DNA of 64,000 nucleotides from Flavobacterium sp. LHD-85 (GTDB lineage: Bacteria > Bacteroidota > Bacteroidia > Flavobacteriales > Flavobacteriaceae). Below the pieces are notes generated by a model. It ran no database searches. It was not told the origin of the DNA and was given only the letters and a program-made list of their open reading frames with translations. The position numbers and the translations under genes were made by a program. The stretch is taken from contig NZ_JAVFVR010000005.1 in the NCBI RefSeq assembly GCF_030929595.1, positions 327,874-391,873 of the forward strand, written 5' to 3'. This document shows, piece after piece, positions 16,046 to 24,753 of the stretch; the stretch's first letter is position 1; each line of letters opens with the position of its first letter.

Positions 16046-16606
16046 TTAGAACATATATCCAGCTGAAAGTTGGAATACAGAGTTTTTAAAATCAGCTTCT
16101 TCTGAAATTTCTGTTAAACCTATTCCGTAACGAGCTTGAACAAAAAGACCTCCAACAACTTTTAATCCTAAACCTGCGTTAAGAGAAAAGTCAAATGTTT
16201 TTGGATCTGCAGCATCAAATTCTTTTTTATTGCTAACAAGGAATGATGCCTGTGGACCAAGCTCTAAGCTTAAAGATTTAGTCATATAGATTTTTGCCAT
16301 TACTGGAATAGCGATATATCCCATTTCATTTTTAAATTCTGAAATAGCATTTTTATAAGTAGCTCCTTGTGTAGAATATAAAAGCTCTGGCTGAATTGAG
16401 AATTTTTCTAATAACTTAAGTTCTGCGACAAGACCTGCGTGGTAACTTGTAATACCTTCTTTGTCAACAGAAATTCCTTCGAAGTCAGAACCTCCAGTTT
16501 GGTTAGCAAAGTTAACCCCTGCTTTAACCCCGATTTGTACAAATTGTGCGTTTACTGCTGCTGATGTTGCTAGAAACAAAACAGCTGCTAAAAGTATTTT
16601 CTTCAT
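16046..16606 (-). CDS. small outer-membrane beta-barrel protein (OMP_b-brl_2 type)
   Basis: The 186-residue protein has a signal peptide (MKKILLAAVLFLATSAAVNAQ) followed by GVKAGVNFANQTG. Alternating strands are typical of the 8-stranded PF13568-type barrels, with IQPELLYSTQGA, ELGPQASFLVSN and a C-terminal aromatic strand ending GYMF. It is presumably an outer-membrane protein of unknown ligand. It is divergent from the five barrel genes to its right, and it closely resembles those at 17665 and 19673 in motif order, so it belongs to the same paralog cluster. Confidence 0.9.
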   Translation of the reverse strand: MKKILLAAVLFLATSAAVNAQFVQIGVKAGVNFANQTGGSDFEGISVDKEGITSYHAGLVAELKLLEKFSIQPELLYSTQGATYKNAISEFKNEMGYIAIPVMAKIYMTKSLSLELGPQASFLVSNKKEFDAADPKTFDFSLNAGLGLKVVGGLFVQARYGIGLTEISEEADFKNSVFQLSAGYMF

Positions 16607-16896
16607 AAAAAGGTTTTTAAAAATTGGTGTTTTAAAATGTTATTTAAAGTTCAAAACTACATATTTAGCATTTTATTGCATTATAATTTGCATTAAATAA
16701 TTACTAAAATTCCCACTCAAATTGATTTTTTATGTTCGAAAAACCTCTTTTCTTCTTTCAATGCTTTGATTTTCAATTGTTCAATACCGGTTTTATTTTT
16801 GTCTTATTTTAATACTTTTTAAACTTATTGTGGAGTATGTTTTGTAAGTCTAATCTTAGTTTTGTTGAATATTAATCAAATAATATTTAGAAAATT
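16607..16896. other. divergent intergenic region
   Basis: Very AT-rich, 290 bases, with no ORF of note and no clear hairpin. It must contain promoters for both flanking barrel genes. No full consensus match was found. Confidence 0.4.
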
Positions 16897-17460
16897 ATGA
16901 AAAAAATTGTTTTGGCTGCTATTGCAGTATTAGGCTTTACATTTGCTAATGCGCAAACGGGAGGATTTGCAAAAGGAGCTACATTTATTTCTGGAGCTTT
17001 GAATGTAAGTTCAGAAAAAACAGGTGATGCTAAAAGTAGTGGTTTCACAATTGAGCCAAAAGTAGGTTATTTTGTTACCGAAAATATTGCGATTGGTGCA
17101 AAATTAGGATTTGGCTCAGACAAAGTAGGTGATGATAAAACAAACTCATTTACTGCGGGAGCTTTTGGTAGATACTATTTTACGCCTGCTTCTCAATTTT
17201 CAATCTATGGACAAGCTGGTCTTGATTTTACAAATTATAAACATAAACCGGGTGATTTTAAATCAAACGAGATTGGAGCAAACGTTGGTTTAGGTTTGAG
17301 CTATTTCCTATCTAATCATTTTGCAATTGAAGCTACTTGGCTTGGTTTAGGATACAGCGTAAATAACAATGGAGGGCACGGAGCCGAAAAAACTAATTCT
17401 TTTGGTTTTGGTACAGACTTAAGAGATGTAAGTTTCGGAGTTGTTTATAAATTCAAATAA
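16897..17460 (+). CDS. outer-membrane beta-barrel protein (OmpA-type 8-strand)
   Basis: The 187-residue protein starts MKKIVLAAIAVLGFTFANAQ, a signal peptide. The mature part shows amphipathic strands, with TIEPKVGYFVTENIAIGAKLGFGSD, GAFGRYYF, and EIGANVGLGLSYFLSNHFAIEATW in order, and ends VVYKFK, a C-terminal barrel strand. This matches the PF13505 group. It is Gly-rich and short of Cys. Function unknown. It is the first plus-strand gene of the cluster and ends before a terminator at 17482-17517. Confidence 0.9.
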   Translation: MKKIVLAAIAVLGFTFANAQTGGFAKGATFISGALNVSSEKTGDAKSSGFTIEPKVGYFVTENIAIGAKLGFGSDKVGDDKTNSFTAGAFGRYYFTPASQFSIYGQAGLDFTNYKHKPGDFKSNEIGANVGLGLSYFLSNHFAIEATWLGLGYSVNNNGGHGAEKTNSFGFGTDLRDVSFGVVYKFK

Positions 17461-17481
17461 AAAACATTTAGTTAGTTTTTT

Positions 17482-17517
17482 AAAGGCCTTTCCTTAATTT
17501 TTAAGAAAGGTCTTTTT
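17482..17517 (+). terminator. terminator of the barrel gene at 16897
   Basis: Stem AAAGGCCTTTCCTT/AAGAAAGGTCTTT with wobble pairs, followed by a T-run. Confidence 0.75.
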
Positions 17518-17626
17518 TATGCTGAAAACTCTAATTTTTAAATGGCTTAATTTAAAATTAACAATTAGCGTGGTAGTTACTATTTTATTTGTTAAATTCC
17601 TAATATACATTTATGAAGAATATTTT

Positions 17627-17634
17627 TATATTTG
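17627..17634 (+). promoter_or_regulatory. -7 element of the barrel gene at 17665
   Basis: TATATTTG within the string ATATTTTTATATTTG, 30 bases before the ATG. The same string precedes the genes at 18391, 19024 and 19673. Confidence 0.7.
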
Positions 17635-17664
17635 ACTCATTAATTTAACCCAAAACAAATTAGA

Positions 17665-18246
17665 ATGAAAAAAATTATCTTATCTGCCATTGCAATTATG
17701 GCTTTTGCATTCGCAAATGCTCAGTCAACAAGATTTGGAGTAAAAGGAGGTCTTAATATTTCAAATGTAGTTGGAGGAGATGTGGAAAATAATAAAACAT
17801 TAGTAGGTTTTCATATTGGTGGTTTAGCCGAAATTCACGTAGTTGAAAAGTTCTTTATTCAGCCAGAGCTTTTATTCTCTGCTCAAGGAGCTAAATTCGA
17901 TGGGCCTTTTGGAACTGATGGAGACTTAAAATTGAATTATTTAAATATTCCAGTATTAGCAAAGTATTACATTGTTGATAATAAATTTAGCGTAGAGGCA
18001 GGTCCTCAACTTGGTATTTTATTGTCTTCTAAATTAGATGGTGAAGATTTTAAGGATTATACAAGGTCAACAGACTTAGGCTTTAATTTAGGAGCTGGTT
18101 ATAATTTTACAGATAATTTTTCTGTAGGTCTTCGTTACACTATTGGTTTATCTCCTATTACGGATAATGATATTGATGATTCAGAGGAATATTATGATAG
18201 TGCAAAAAATAGCAACTTGCAACTTTCTTTAGCATATAAATTCTAA
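17665..18246 (+). CDS. outer-membrane beta-barrel protein (OMP_b-brl_2 type)
   Basis: The 193-residue protein begins MKKIILSAIAIMAFAFANAQ (signal peptide). It has the family order GVKGGLNISNV, IQPELLFSAQGAKF, LNYLNIPVLAKYY, VEAGPQLGILLSS, GLRYTIGLSPI, with a final strand LSLAYKF. It lies close in sequence to the proteins at 16046 and 19673. Extracellular loops such as DIDDSEEYYDSAKN are acidic and variable, as expected for surface-exposed parts. It has its own promoter and terminator, so each member is a separate unit. Confidence 0.9.
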   Translation: MKKIILSAIAIMAFAFANAQSTRFGVKGGLNISNVVGGDVENNKTLVGFHIGGLAEIHVVEKFFIQPELLFSAQGAKFDGPFGTDGDLKLNYLNIPVLAKYYIVDNKFSVEAGPQLGILLSSKLDGEDFKDYTRSTDLGFNLGAGYNFTDNFSVGLRYTIGLSPITDNDIDDSEEYYDSAKNSNLQLSLAYKF

Positions 18247-18275
18247 TTTATAAATTTATTTTTATAAATATTTCC

Positions 18276-18305
18276 AAAAAGCCTTTCCCAACGGAAAGGC
18301 TTTTT
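18276..18305 (+). terminator. terminator of the barrel gene at 17665
   Basis: AAAAAGCCTTTCC - CAAC - GGAAAGGCTTTTT, an ideal stem with a 4-base loop. Confidence 0.9.
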
Positions 18306-18356
18306 TACTTATAGATTTTTGTCGCAAAATAAAACTATTTTATGTAAGTATATTTT

Positions 18357-18364
18357 TATATTTT
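18357..18364 (+). promoter_or_regulatory. -7 element of the barrel gene at 18391
   Basis: TATATTTT followed by CG, a one-base departure from the copies upstream of its sister genes. It sits inside the shared AAGTATATTTTTATATTT string. Confidence 0.55.
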
Positions 18365-18390
18365 CGCGACAAATTTAATCTAGTATAAAA

Positions 18391-18885
18391 ATGAAAAGAA
18401 TTCTTTTATCTGCGTTTGCATGTATGGTATTTGCATTTGTGAATGCTCAAGATAACCATTTTAAAGTAGGAGCTCACGTTGGTCTTCCAATTGGGAAATC
18501 GTATGATTTATTTGACATGAATTTAGGTGTCGATGCCGCTTATCTTTGGAGTATTAACGACAAATTTAGTGCGGGAGTAACAAGTGGCTATACAATGTAT
18601 ATTAGTAAAACATATATAGGACAGGCTGGAAGAATGAGTAGAAGTACAAATCAAGATTTTGTGCCAGTAGCGGGAACAGCGCAATATTCATTATCAGAGA
18701 ATTGGTTTCTTGGTGCAGATTTAGGATTTGCTGTTAATGTCTATGGAGATCTGGATCGAGGCATTTTATATCAGCCTAAGTTTGGTTATCAAACAAAAAA
18801 GATTGAATTGTTTGCAGCTTATAAAGGAATTGCAGATGAATATACGGTTTCTTCTCTGAATATTGGATTTAATTATAAGTTCTAA
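18391..18885 (+). CDS. outer-membrane beta-barrel protein, paralog A
   Basis: The 164-residue protein starts MKRILLSAFACMVFAFVNAQ (signal peptide). The strands NLGVDAAYLWSINDKFSAGVTSGYT, FVPVAGTAQYSLSENWFLGADLGFAV and GILYQPKFGYQTKKIELFAAYKGI are followed by a last strand NIGFNYKF. The protein at 19024 repeats the same blocks nearly word for word, so this is a recent tandem duplicate pair. The region around 70-85 (YIGQAGRMSRSTNQD) differs between the two and is probably a surface loop. Ligand unknown. Confidence 0.9.
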   Translation: MKRILLSAFACMVFAFVNAQDNHFKVGAHVGLPIGKSYDLFDMNLGVDAAYLWSINDKFSAGVTSGYTMYISKTYIGQAGRMSRSTNQDFVPVAGTAQYSLSENWFLGADLGFAVNVYGDLDRGILYQPKFGYQTKKIELFAAYKGIADEYTVSSLNIGFNYKF

Positions 18886-18903
18886 AAATCTTAATTAGTA
18901 CAT

Positions 18904-18935
18904 AACCTTCTAAAAAAAAATGGAAGGTTTTTTTT
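18904..18935 (+). terminator. terminator of the barrel gene at 18391
   Basis: AACCTTC / GGAAGGTT stem with an A-rich loop and a following T-run. Confidence 0.75.
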
Positions 18936-18979
18936 ATGTAAATTTTTTCTATTAAATGTTTATTTGGTAAGTATATTTT

Positions 18980-18987
18980 TATATTTG
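18980..18987 (+). promoter_or_regulatory. -7 element of the barrel gene at 19024
   Basis: TATATTTG, inside GTAAGTATATTTTTATATTTG (shared string), 36 bases before the ATG. Confidence 0.7.
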
Positions 18988-19023
18988 ATTAATTAATTCT
19001 AACTAAATAAAAGATCTTAAAGA

Positions 19024-19530
19024 ATGAAAAAAGTTATTTTATCTGCTCTTGCAGTTATGGCATTTGGTTTTGCAAATGCACAGGACGGACATTTTAAAGC
19101 AGGAGTTCATGCTGGTGTAGTTCTAGGTGATTTAAAAGATTCATACACCTCTAATTTTGGTGTTGATGTGGCATATCTATGGAATGTTGCCGATAAATTT
19201 AGTGTCGGGGCAACAAGTGGTTATACCGTTTATATCCCGAAATCTTACAATTATAATGATATCTATGGCTCATATAGAGTAGAAAGTTCTGAAGCGGGTT
19301 TTATTCCAGTTGCAGGAACAGCACAATATTCAATAACTAATTATTTGTTTGTTGGAGCTGATTTAGGATATGCTATTTATGTAGGAAGTGGCAGCGGAGA
19401 TGGAGGTATTTTGTATCAGCCAAAATTTGGTTACCAAAATAATAAAATCGAAGTATTTGCTTCTTATAAAGGAATATCTGATGATGCAACGTTATCTACT
19501 TTTAATATCGGATTTAATTACAAGTTCTAA
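19024..19530 (+). CDS. outer-membrane beta-barrel protein, paralog B
   Basis: The 168-residue protein starts MKKVILSALAVMAFGFANAQ. It mirrors the preceding gene: HFKAGVHAGVVLG, FGVDVAYLWNVADKFSVGATSG, FIPVAGTAQYSI, GILYQPKFGYQNNKIEVFASYKGI, and the same last strand NIGFNYKF. Differences concentrate in the segment YIPKSYNYNDIYGSYRVESS and the Gly/Ser-rich SGSGDG turn, which are likely exposed loops. Promoter, leader and terminator are also duplicated with the gene, which points to duplication of the whole transcription unit. Confidence 0.9.
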   Translation: MKKVILSALAVMAFGFANAQDGHFKAGVHAGVVLGDLKDSYTSNFGVDVAYLWNVADKFSVGATSGYTVYIPKSYNYNDIYGSYRVESSEAGFIPVAGTAQYSITNYLFVGADLGYAIYVGSGSGDGGILYQPKFGYQNNKIEVFASYKGISDDATLSTFNIGFNYKF

Positions 19531-19551
19531 AAAAAATCTTAACTAATGAAT

Positions 19552-19583
19552 AACCTTCCAAAAAAATCAGGAAGGTTTTTTTT
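19552..19583 (+). terminator. terminator of the barrel gene at 19024
   Basis: AACCTTCC (19552-19559) with GGAAGGTT (19570-19577) and a T-run. It resembles the terminator at 18904, as expected from unit duplication. Confidence 0.85.
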
Positions 19584-19627
19584 ATGTGAATTTTTCAGAT
19601 TAAATATTTATTTAGTAGGTAAATTTT

Positions 19628-19635
19628 TATATTTG
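19628..19635 (+). promoter_or_regulatory. -7 element of the barrel gene at 19673
   Basis: TATATTTG inside TAGGTAAATTTTTATATTTG, matching the other copies, 37 bases before the ATG. Confidence 0.7.
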
Positions 19636-19672
19636 GTTAATTAATCTAACTTAACAAAAAGATCTTTAAAGA

Positions 19673-20254
19673 ATGAAAAAAGTTATTTTATCTGGTCTTG
19701 TACTTATGATATTTGGTTTTGCGAATGCCCAAGGAACTGGGAGTAGATTTGGAATCAAAGGAGGTGTTAATTTTCCAAATAGTTCTAGTGATTTTCATGA
19801 AAATGAAAATTTAATAGGGTATCAGGCTGGCATTTTTTCGGAAATTAAAACAGATGAAAGATTTGGTATTCAGCCAGAACTGCTATATTCAACTCACGGA
19901 TTGAAAAATAAATTTGTAAAGGACGGTATAGCCTACGATCATAAGGTTGATATGAGCTATTTAAATTTGCCTATTTTGGCTAAATATTTTGTCACTCAGG
20001 GATTAAGCGTTCAGGCAGGTCCTAAAATTGGTTTTTTAATGCATGCTGAAGAAAATGGTATAAATATTACAGATCATGTTAAAACTATCGATTTTGGTTT
20101 GGACTTTGGTATTGGTTATAATTTTCTTGAGGTTTGTTCGGTAGATCTTCGCTATAGCTTAGGTTTGTCAAATGCCCTGGATTTTCATGTTGGAGATGAT
20201 AATTATAAAATTAAAAATAGTCTATTTTCTTTGGCTGTGGGATATAAATTATAA
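19673..20254 (+). CDS. outer-membrane beta-barrel protein (OMP_b-brl_2 type)
   Basis: The 193-residue protein begins MKKVILSGLVLMIFGFANAQ. It has GIKGGVNFPNSSS, IQPELLYSTHGL, MSYLNLPILAKYF, VQAGPKIGFLM, and a final strand SLAVGYKL. It belongs with the 16046 and 17665 proteins. Its promoter and leader, however, match those of the 19024 gene, so the cluster mixes two barrel subtypes under one promoter type. Function unknown; predicted outer membrane. Confidence 0.9.
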   Translation: MKKVILSGLVLMIFGFANAQGTGSRFGIKGGVNFPNSSSDFHENENLIGYQAGIFSEIKTDERFGIQPELLYSTHGLKNKFVKDGIAYDHKVDMSYLNLPILAKYFVTQGLSVQAGPKIGFLMHAEENGINITDHVKTIDFGLDFGIGYNFLEVCSVDLRYSLGLSNALDFHVGDDNYKIKNSLFSLAVGYKL

Positions 20255-20263
20255 TATTTAGAT

Positions 20264-20294
20264 AAAAAAACTTTCTCTTTGAGAAAGTTTTTTT
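20264..20294 (+). terminator. terminator of the barrel gene at 19673
   Basis: AAAAAAACTTTCTC - TTT - GAGAAAGTTTTTTT: a 14-bp perfect stem. It also shows that xerD cannot start at the TTG at 20279, which is inside this hairpin. Confidence 0.9.
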
Positions 20295-20344
20295 ATCGCG
20301 TTGTATGGGACATTTTTATGTTTAAAAATGTTTACTTTGTAAAT

Positions 20345-21241
20345 ATGAATTGGAGCAGATATATAAAAGATTATCAGTCGTACTTGAGGATTGAAAGGGG
20401 TTTGTCTAAAAATACAATAGAAAACTACGGCTTTGACATTGAGCGTTTATGTCTTTTTCTGGAAATTAATCAGATTGATGTTTCTCCAATAAAAATTTCT
20501 GATGAAACACTGCAGCAGTTTATTTATACTGTGGCCAAAGAAGTAAATCCAAGATCGCAGGCGAGGATTATTTCTGGGCTTAAAAGTTTCTTTAATTATC
20601 TGGTTTTTGAAGATTATAGAAATGATAATCCTTTAGAATTAATCGAAGCGCCAAAAACAGGCCGTAAATTACCCGATACTTTATCGCTAGAAGAAATTGA
20701 TCGCTTGATTGAAACCATCGATTTAAGCACCAATGAAGGCGAACGAAACCGTGCGATGCTTGAAACGCTATATGGTTGCGGATTACGTGTTTCTGAATTA
20801 ATTTCGCTTAAAATTTCAGACCTTTTTTTTGACGAAGGTTTTATTAAAATTACTGGTAAAGGAAACAAAGAAAGATTTGTTCCTATAGGATCATTAACGC
20901 AAAAATATATTGACATTTACCGGAATGCTGTTCGTTCTGGTCTTAATGTTAAAAAGGGAGCGGAAGATACTTTATTCTTAAACCGAAGAGGAAATCAGTT
21001 AACTCGTGCCATGGTTTTTACAATCATTAAAGATCTTGCTCAAAAAATGGGACTCAAAAAGAGCATAAGCCCACATACATTAAGACATTCTTTTGCGACA
21101 CATTTGCTTGAAAATGGCGCAGACTTGAGATCAATTCAGTTAATGTTGGGACATGAATCTATTACCACAACAGAAATTTATGTGCATTTGGATCGCCGTT
21201 TTCTAAAAGAAGTAATGCATAGTTTTCATCCCAGAAAATAA
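20345..21241 (+). CDS. xerD: site-specific tyrosine recombinase XerD
   Basis: The 298-residue enzyme resolves chromosome dimers at dif together with XerC. With the ATG at 20345 (MNWSRYIKDYQSYLRIERG) the catalytic set falls at Arg148, Lys172, His244, Arg247, His270 and Tyr279, the same numbers as E. coli XerD, which fixes the start. The SAM-like core-binding domain covers about 1-105 and the catalytic domain 110-298. A longer frame starting at 20279 would begin inside a terminator hairpin. It stands alone next to the barrel cluster, with aroQ on the far side. Confidence 0.96.
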   Translation: MNWSRYIKDYQSYLRIERGLSKNTIENYGFDIERLCLFLEINQIDVSPIKISDETLQQFIYTVAKEVNPRSQARIISGLKSFFNYLVFEDYRNDNPLELIEAPKTGRKLPDTLSLEEIDRLIETIDLSTNEGERNRAMLETLYGCGLRVSELISLKISDLFFDEGFIKITGKGNKERFVPIGSLTQKYIDIYRNAVRSGLNVKKGAEDTLFLNRRGNQLTRAMVFTIIKDLAQKMGLKKSISPHTLRHSFATHLLENGADLRSIQLMLGHESITTTEIYVHLDRRFLKEVMHSFHPRK

Positions 21242-21395
21242 TTTTTTACCGTATTGTGTGTTTTTTGTTTTGAAAATTTATATATTGTGTTAAAATTTTG
21301 TTTTAATTTGAATAAAAGGCACTGAAACATTGTCGTTTGTTTTGCTTTTTCTGAATAAGTTCTCAATATCTTATTTACATAAAAAGAAGTAGTAT

Positions 21396-22916
21396 ATGGT
21401 TTTTGATTTGTATGGAAATGAAGATTGCTTAGAGGTAAATAATTTTTATAAAAAATTGTTGGCCGAAATGCCCGACCTGCTTTTTCAGTTTGTTATTGAT
21501 GCTGATAATAATTACTCGTTTCCTCTTGTAAGTAAATCAGCAGATGAGATATTTGAGCTTTCTGTAGCAGATTTTAATAATGATATTAAGTTTATAGTTT
21601 ACGATCGAATTGTACCGCAAGATCGTGAGCTTTTTTTTCAGTCTTTGATCAAAGCTAGAAAAGAAATAAAACCTTGGGAAATAGAATTTAGGGCTACTCT
21701 TCCTAAAAAAGGAATTCGCTGGTTTAAAATTGCCGCAAAAACAGAATCTTCAGCAAATGGAAATGTGGTTTTTTATGGTCATGTTTCGGATATTACCGAA
21801 TTAAAAGATAAAGAAGAAAAGCTTAGAATTTCTGAAGAGCGTTTTCAATTTGCTCTCGATGCTTCTACCGCCGGGATTTGGGATTGGGATATGGTTACCA
21901 ATAGCGTTTTTTATTCTTCTCTGTCTCTTAAAATATTAGAATTGGAATCTACTGATATTTTTGATGATCCAGAACGATGGGATAAAATTGTGCATCCTGA
22001 TGATCTTCCGAAATATTATTCAGATATTCATGAACATTTTGACAATAAGATTCCGTTTTACGAAAATTACCATCGTGTAATGACTTCTAGCGGTAATTAC
22101 AAATGGATTTTAGATCGTGGAAAAGTAATTAAGCGTGATGAAAACGGAAAGCCTTTACGTGTAATTGGGACTCATACAGATGTTTCGGCGCAGAAAGAAA
22201 AAGAGCTGGAACTAATGAAAACAATGAAACTGTATAGCGATCAAAATAGTCGATTGCTGAATTTTTCGCATATTGTTTCTCATAATTTAAATACACAGGC
22301 TGGAAATATAAAATCGATTTTAGATCTTATTGATGCAGATGTTAGTAAACAAACTGTAGCAGAGATGCTGGAATACTTGCGAGCTGTTTCTAATGATCTA
22401 AATGAGACTATTTCAAATCTTACTCAAATTGTAAAAACACAGAGCAATATTAACATTGCGGTAGTTCCGTTAAAGCTTTGCGAGTATATTGAGAAAACTA
22501 TTTCGACAATTAAGGGGTATGATAAGCAGCGAAAAGTTACCATTGTAAATAATGTTCCAAAGTATTTAACGATTAATTTTAATCCAGCTTATATGGAAAG
22601 TGTTTTGTTGAATTTTACAACAAACGCAATTAAATATGCGCATCCAGATCGAGATCCGATTATTACTTTTGATTTTGCAATTGAACCTGAAGGTTATAAA
22701 TCGCTCACAATTACAGATAATGGTTTAGGAATCGATTTGAAAGTTTATGGCGAATTATTATTCGGAATGTATAAAACTTTTCATAAGCACGAAGAAGCTC
22801 GAGGAATTGGCCTGTACATTACAAGAAATCAAATAGAGGCCATGAAAGGAACGGTTGAAGTAGAAAGTGAAGTAGGAGTTGGAACAAGCTTTAAAATCGT
22901 TTTTAATGATATGTAA
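21396..22916 (+). CDS. soluble PAS-PAS sensor histidine kinase
   Basis: The 506-residue protein has no membrane segment. A first PAS-like domain covers about 18-135, with the C-terminal motif FYGHVSDITELKDKEE. A second (about 147-268) is PAS_3-like, with AGIWDWDMVTNSVFYSS and GTHTDVSAQKEKE. The dimerisation helix carries SHIVSHNLNTQ with phospho-acceptor His296. The ATPase domain has an N-box FTTNAIKYAHPD, G1 DNGLGIDL and G2 RGIGLYITRNQ. No response regulator gene lies next to it, so the partner is unlinked. The signal is unknown. Confidence 0.93.
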   Translation: MVFDLYGNEDCLEVNNFYKKLLAEMPDLLFQFVIDADNNYSFPLVSKSADEIFELSVADFNNDIKFIVYDRIVPQDRELFFQSLIKARKEIKPWEIEFRATLPKKGIRWFKIAAKTESSANGNVVFYGHVSDITELKDKEEKLRISEERFQFALDASTAGIWDWDMVTNSVFYSSLSLKILELESTDIFDDPERWDKIVHPDDLPKYYSDIHEHFDNKIPFYENYHRVMTSSGNYKWILDRGKVIKRDENGKPLRVIGTHTDVSAQKEKELELMKTMKLYSDQNSRLLNFSHIVSHNLNTQAGNIKSILDLIDADVSKQTVAEMLEYLRAVSNDLNETISNLTQIVKTQSNINIAVVPLKLCEYIEKTISTIKGYDKQRKVTIVNNVPKYLTINFNPAYMESVLLNFTTNAIKYAHPDRDPIITFDFAIEPEGYKSLTITDNGLGIDLKVYGELLFGMYKTFHKHEEARGIGLYITRNQIEAMKGTVEVESEVGVGTSFKIVFNDM

Positions 22917-22931
22917 AATGTAAATAGATAT

Positions 22932-22971
22932 AAAAAAACAAAGGCTGTCAATTGACAGCCTTTGTTTTTTT
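22932..22971. terminator. bidirectional terminator between the kinase and rny
   Basis: A perfect palindrome of about 18 bp per arm (ACAAAGGCTGTCA/TGACAGCCTTTGT core), with A- and T-tracts on either side, serves the two convergent genes. Confidence 0.9.
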
Positions 22972-22984
22972 TATGTTCCTTAGA

Positions 22985-24544
22985 TTATTTAGCAATATTT
23001 ACAGCTCTAGTTTCTCTAATAACTGTAACTTTTACCTGTCCAGGATAAGTCATTTCTGTTTGAATTTTTTGTGAAATCTCGAAAGATAAGTTTGCAGCAT
23101 TATCATCAGAAACTTTTTCGCTTTCTACAATTACGCGAAGCTCTCTACCGGCTTGGATCGCATAAGCATTTTTAACGCCGCTGAATCCGTAAGCTACATC
23201 TTCAAGGTCTTTCAAACGCTGAATGTAAGAATCAAGAACCTGACGTCTAGCGCCTGGTCTAGCTCCAGAAATAGCATCACAAACCTGAATGATTGGAGAC
23301 AATAAAGATTTCATTTCAATCTCGTCGTGGTGCGCTCCAATTGCATTGCATACTTCTTCTTTTTCACCGTATTTCTCAGCCCATTGCATACCTAAAAGCG
23401 CGTGTGGCAAATCGCTTTCTGTGTCTGGCACTTTTCCGATATCGTGTAATAAACCAGCTCTTTTTGCCAGTTTTACGTTCAGTCCTAATTCTGCAGCCAT
23501 GATACCGCAAAGTTTGGAAACCTCTCTTGAGTGCTGCAATAAGTTTTGTCCGTAAGATGAACGGTATTTCATTCGGCCAACAACTTTAATTAATTCTGGG
23601 TGCAAACCGTGAATACCTAAGTCAATAACTGTACGTTTTCCAACTTCGATAATTTCGTCGTCGATTTGTTTTGCAGTCTTTGCAACAACTTCTTCAATAC
23701 GTGCTGGGTGAATACGTCCGTCAGTTACTAATTTGTGTAAAGACAAACGAGCAATCTCTCTACGAACAGGATCGAAACAAGAAAGGATAATAGCTTCTGG
23801 CGTATCGTCAACAATAATTTCAACCCCAGTTGCAGCTTCAAGTGCTCTAATATTACGTCCTTCACGCCCGATAATTCTACCTTTTACATCATCAGATTCT
23901 ATATTGAAAACAGAAACACAGTTTTCAACTGCTTCTTCAGTTCCAACTCTTTGGATCGTATTGATGATGATTTTTTTAGCTTCTTGCTGTGCAGTCAATT
24001 TAGCCTCTTCAATAGTTTCTTGAATATGAGACATTGCTTTTGTTTTAGCTTCAGCTTTTAAGCCTTCTACCAATTGTTCTTTTGCTTCTTCAGCAGAAAG
24101 TCCAGAGATTACTTCTAATTGCTGTAACTGGCTTTTGTGAAGTTTGTCAACTTCAGCTTGTTTTTTGTCTAAAACCTCAATTTTGTTATTGTATTCAGCT
24201 GTTTTAGCTTCGTAATCTTCGTTTACTTTTTTGGCTTTAGAAAGCTCGTTAGAAACTTGAGATTCTTTATCGCGCACGCGTTTCTCTACTTCAGCAACTT
24301 TTTTATCACGTGCTAAAATAACTTGTTCGTGCTCTGATTTAAGTTCGATAAAACGCTCTTTTGCTTGAAGAATTTTATCTTTTTTGATATTTTCTGCTTC
24401 TAAATTAGCATCTTTTAAGATAGAAGCTGCTTCTTTTTTAGCGTTTTTAATTAGATTTGAAATATTACTTTTCTCGATAATTTTAGCTATTGCAAATCCT
24501 GCTGCAATACCCACAATACCAATAATGATCGTTATGATGTCCAT
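22985..24544 (-). CDS. rny: ribonuclease Y
   Basis: The 519-residue endoribonuclease starts with a membrane anchor ([20 protein letters not shown]). A long Glu/Lys-rich coiled coil (about 30-180) follows, then a KH domain with [15 protein letters not shown] (about 220-235), and an HD domain (about 335-430) with [18 protein letters not shown] and GAHHDE as metal ligands. The enzyme initiates mRNA decay at the inner membrane. It lies on the same strand as zapA with a 6S RNA gene between, and a terminator follows. Confidence 0.97.
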   Translation of the reverse strand: MDIITIIIGIVGIAAGFAIAKIIEKSNISNLIKNAKKEAASILKDANLEAENIKKDKILQAKERFIELKSEHEQVILARDKKVAEVEKRVRDKESQVSNELSKAKKVNEDYEAKTAEYNNKIEVLDKKQAEVDKLHKSQLQQLEVISGLSAEEAKEQLVEGLKAEAKTKAMSHIQETIEEAKLTAQQEAKKIIINTIQRVGTEEAVENCVSVFNIESDDVKGRIIGREGRNIRALEAATGVEIIVDDTPEAIILSCFDPVRREIARLSLHKLVTDGRIHPARIEEVVAKTAKQIDDEIIEVGKRTVIDLGIHGLHPELIKVVGRMKYRSSYGQNLLQHSREVSKLCGIMAAELGLNVKLAKRAGLLHDIGKVPDTESDLPHALLGMQWAEKYGEKEEVCNAIGAHHDEIEMKSLLSPIIQVCDAISGARPGARRQVLDSYIQRLKDLEDVAYGFSGVKNAYAIQAGRELRVIVESEKVSDDNAANLSFEISQKIQTEMTYPGQVKVTVIRETRAVNIAK

Positions 24545-24570
24545 GTTTGTTAGGGTTTATATATAAAAAA

Positions 24571-24727
24571 AGCCTACATTAATTGCTTGTATAAACTCGT
24601 AAAGACAAGTTTTGAGCTAACTCACTGTTCAAGTTTCCCAGCCAAATGGAGGGCATACTATAGTAGCGACGATTTGCTCATTCTAAATTGTTAGTGTTGA
24701 GTTTACCAATTGTGAACTAATGTAGGC
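24571..24727 (-). ncRNA. 6S RNA (6S-Flavo type)
   Basis: Between zapA and rny, about 157 bases fold into one long rod. The ends pair perfectly (GCCTACATTA, 24572-24581 with 24718-24727) and a T-run (24564-24570 on the plus strand read as A) follows the 3' end. In the middle is the wide interior expected of an open-promoter mimic, around ATAGTATGCCCTCCATTTGG. The position directly after zapA is the same as that of ssrS in gammaproteobacteria. 6S RNA binds the housekeeping RNA polymerase in stationary phase. The family assignment rests on position, closing stem and size, and was not model-checked. Confidence 0.7.
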
Positions 24728-24753
24728 AGTATCTTAGTTTCTGTAAAGAACGT

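Noticed and set aside
20279..20344. N-terminal extension of xerD from a TTG at 20279
   Set aside because: The extension lies inside the terminator hairpin 20264-20294, and with the later ATG all six catalytic residues fall on the E. coli XerD numbers.
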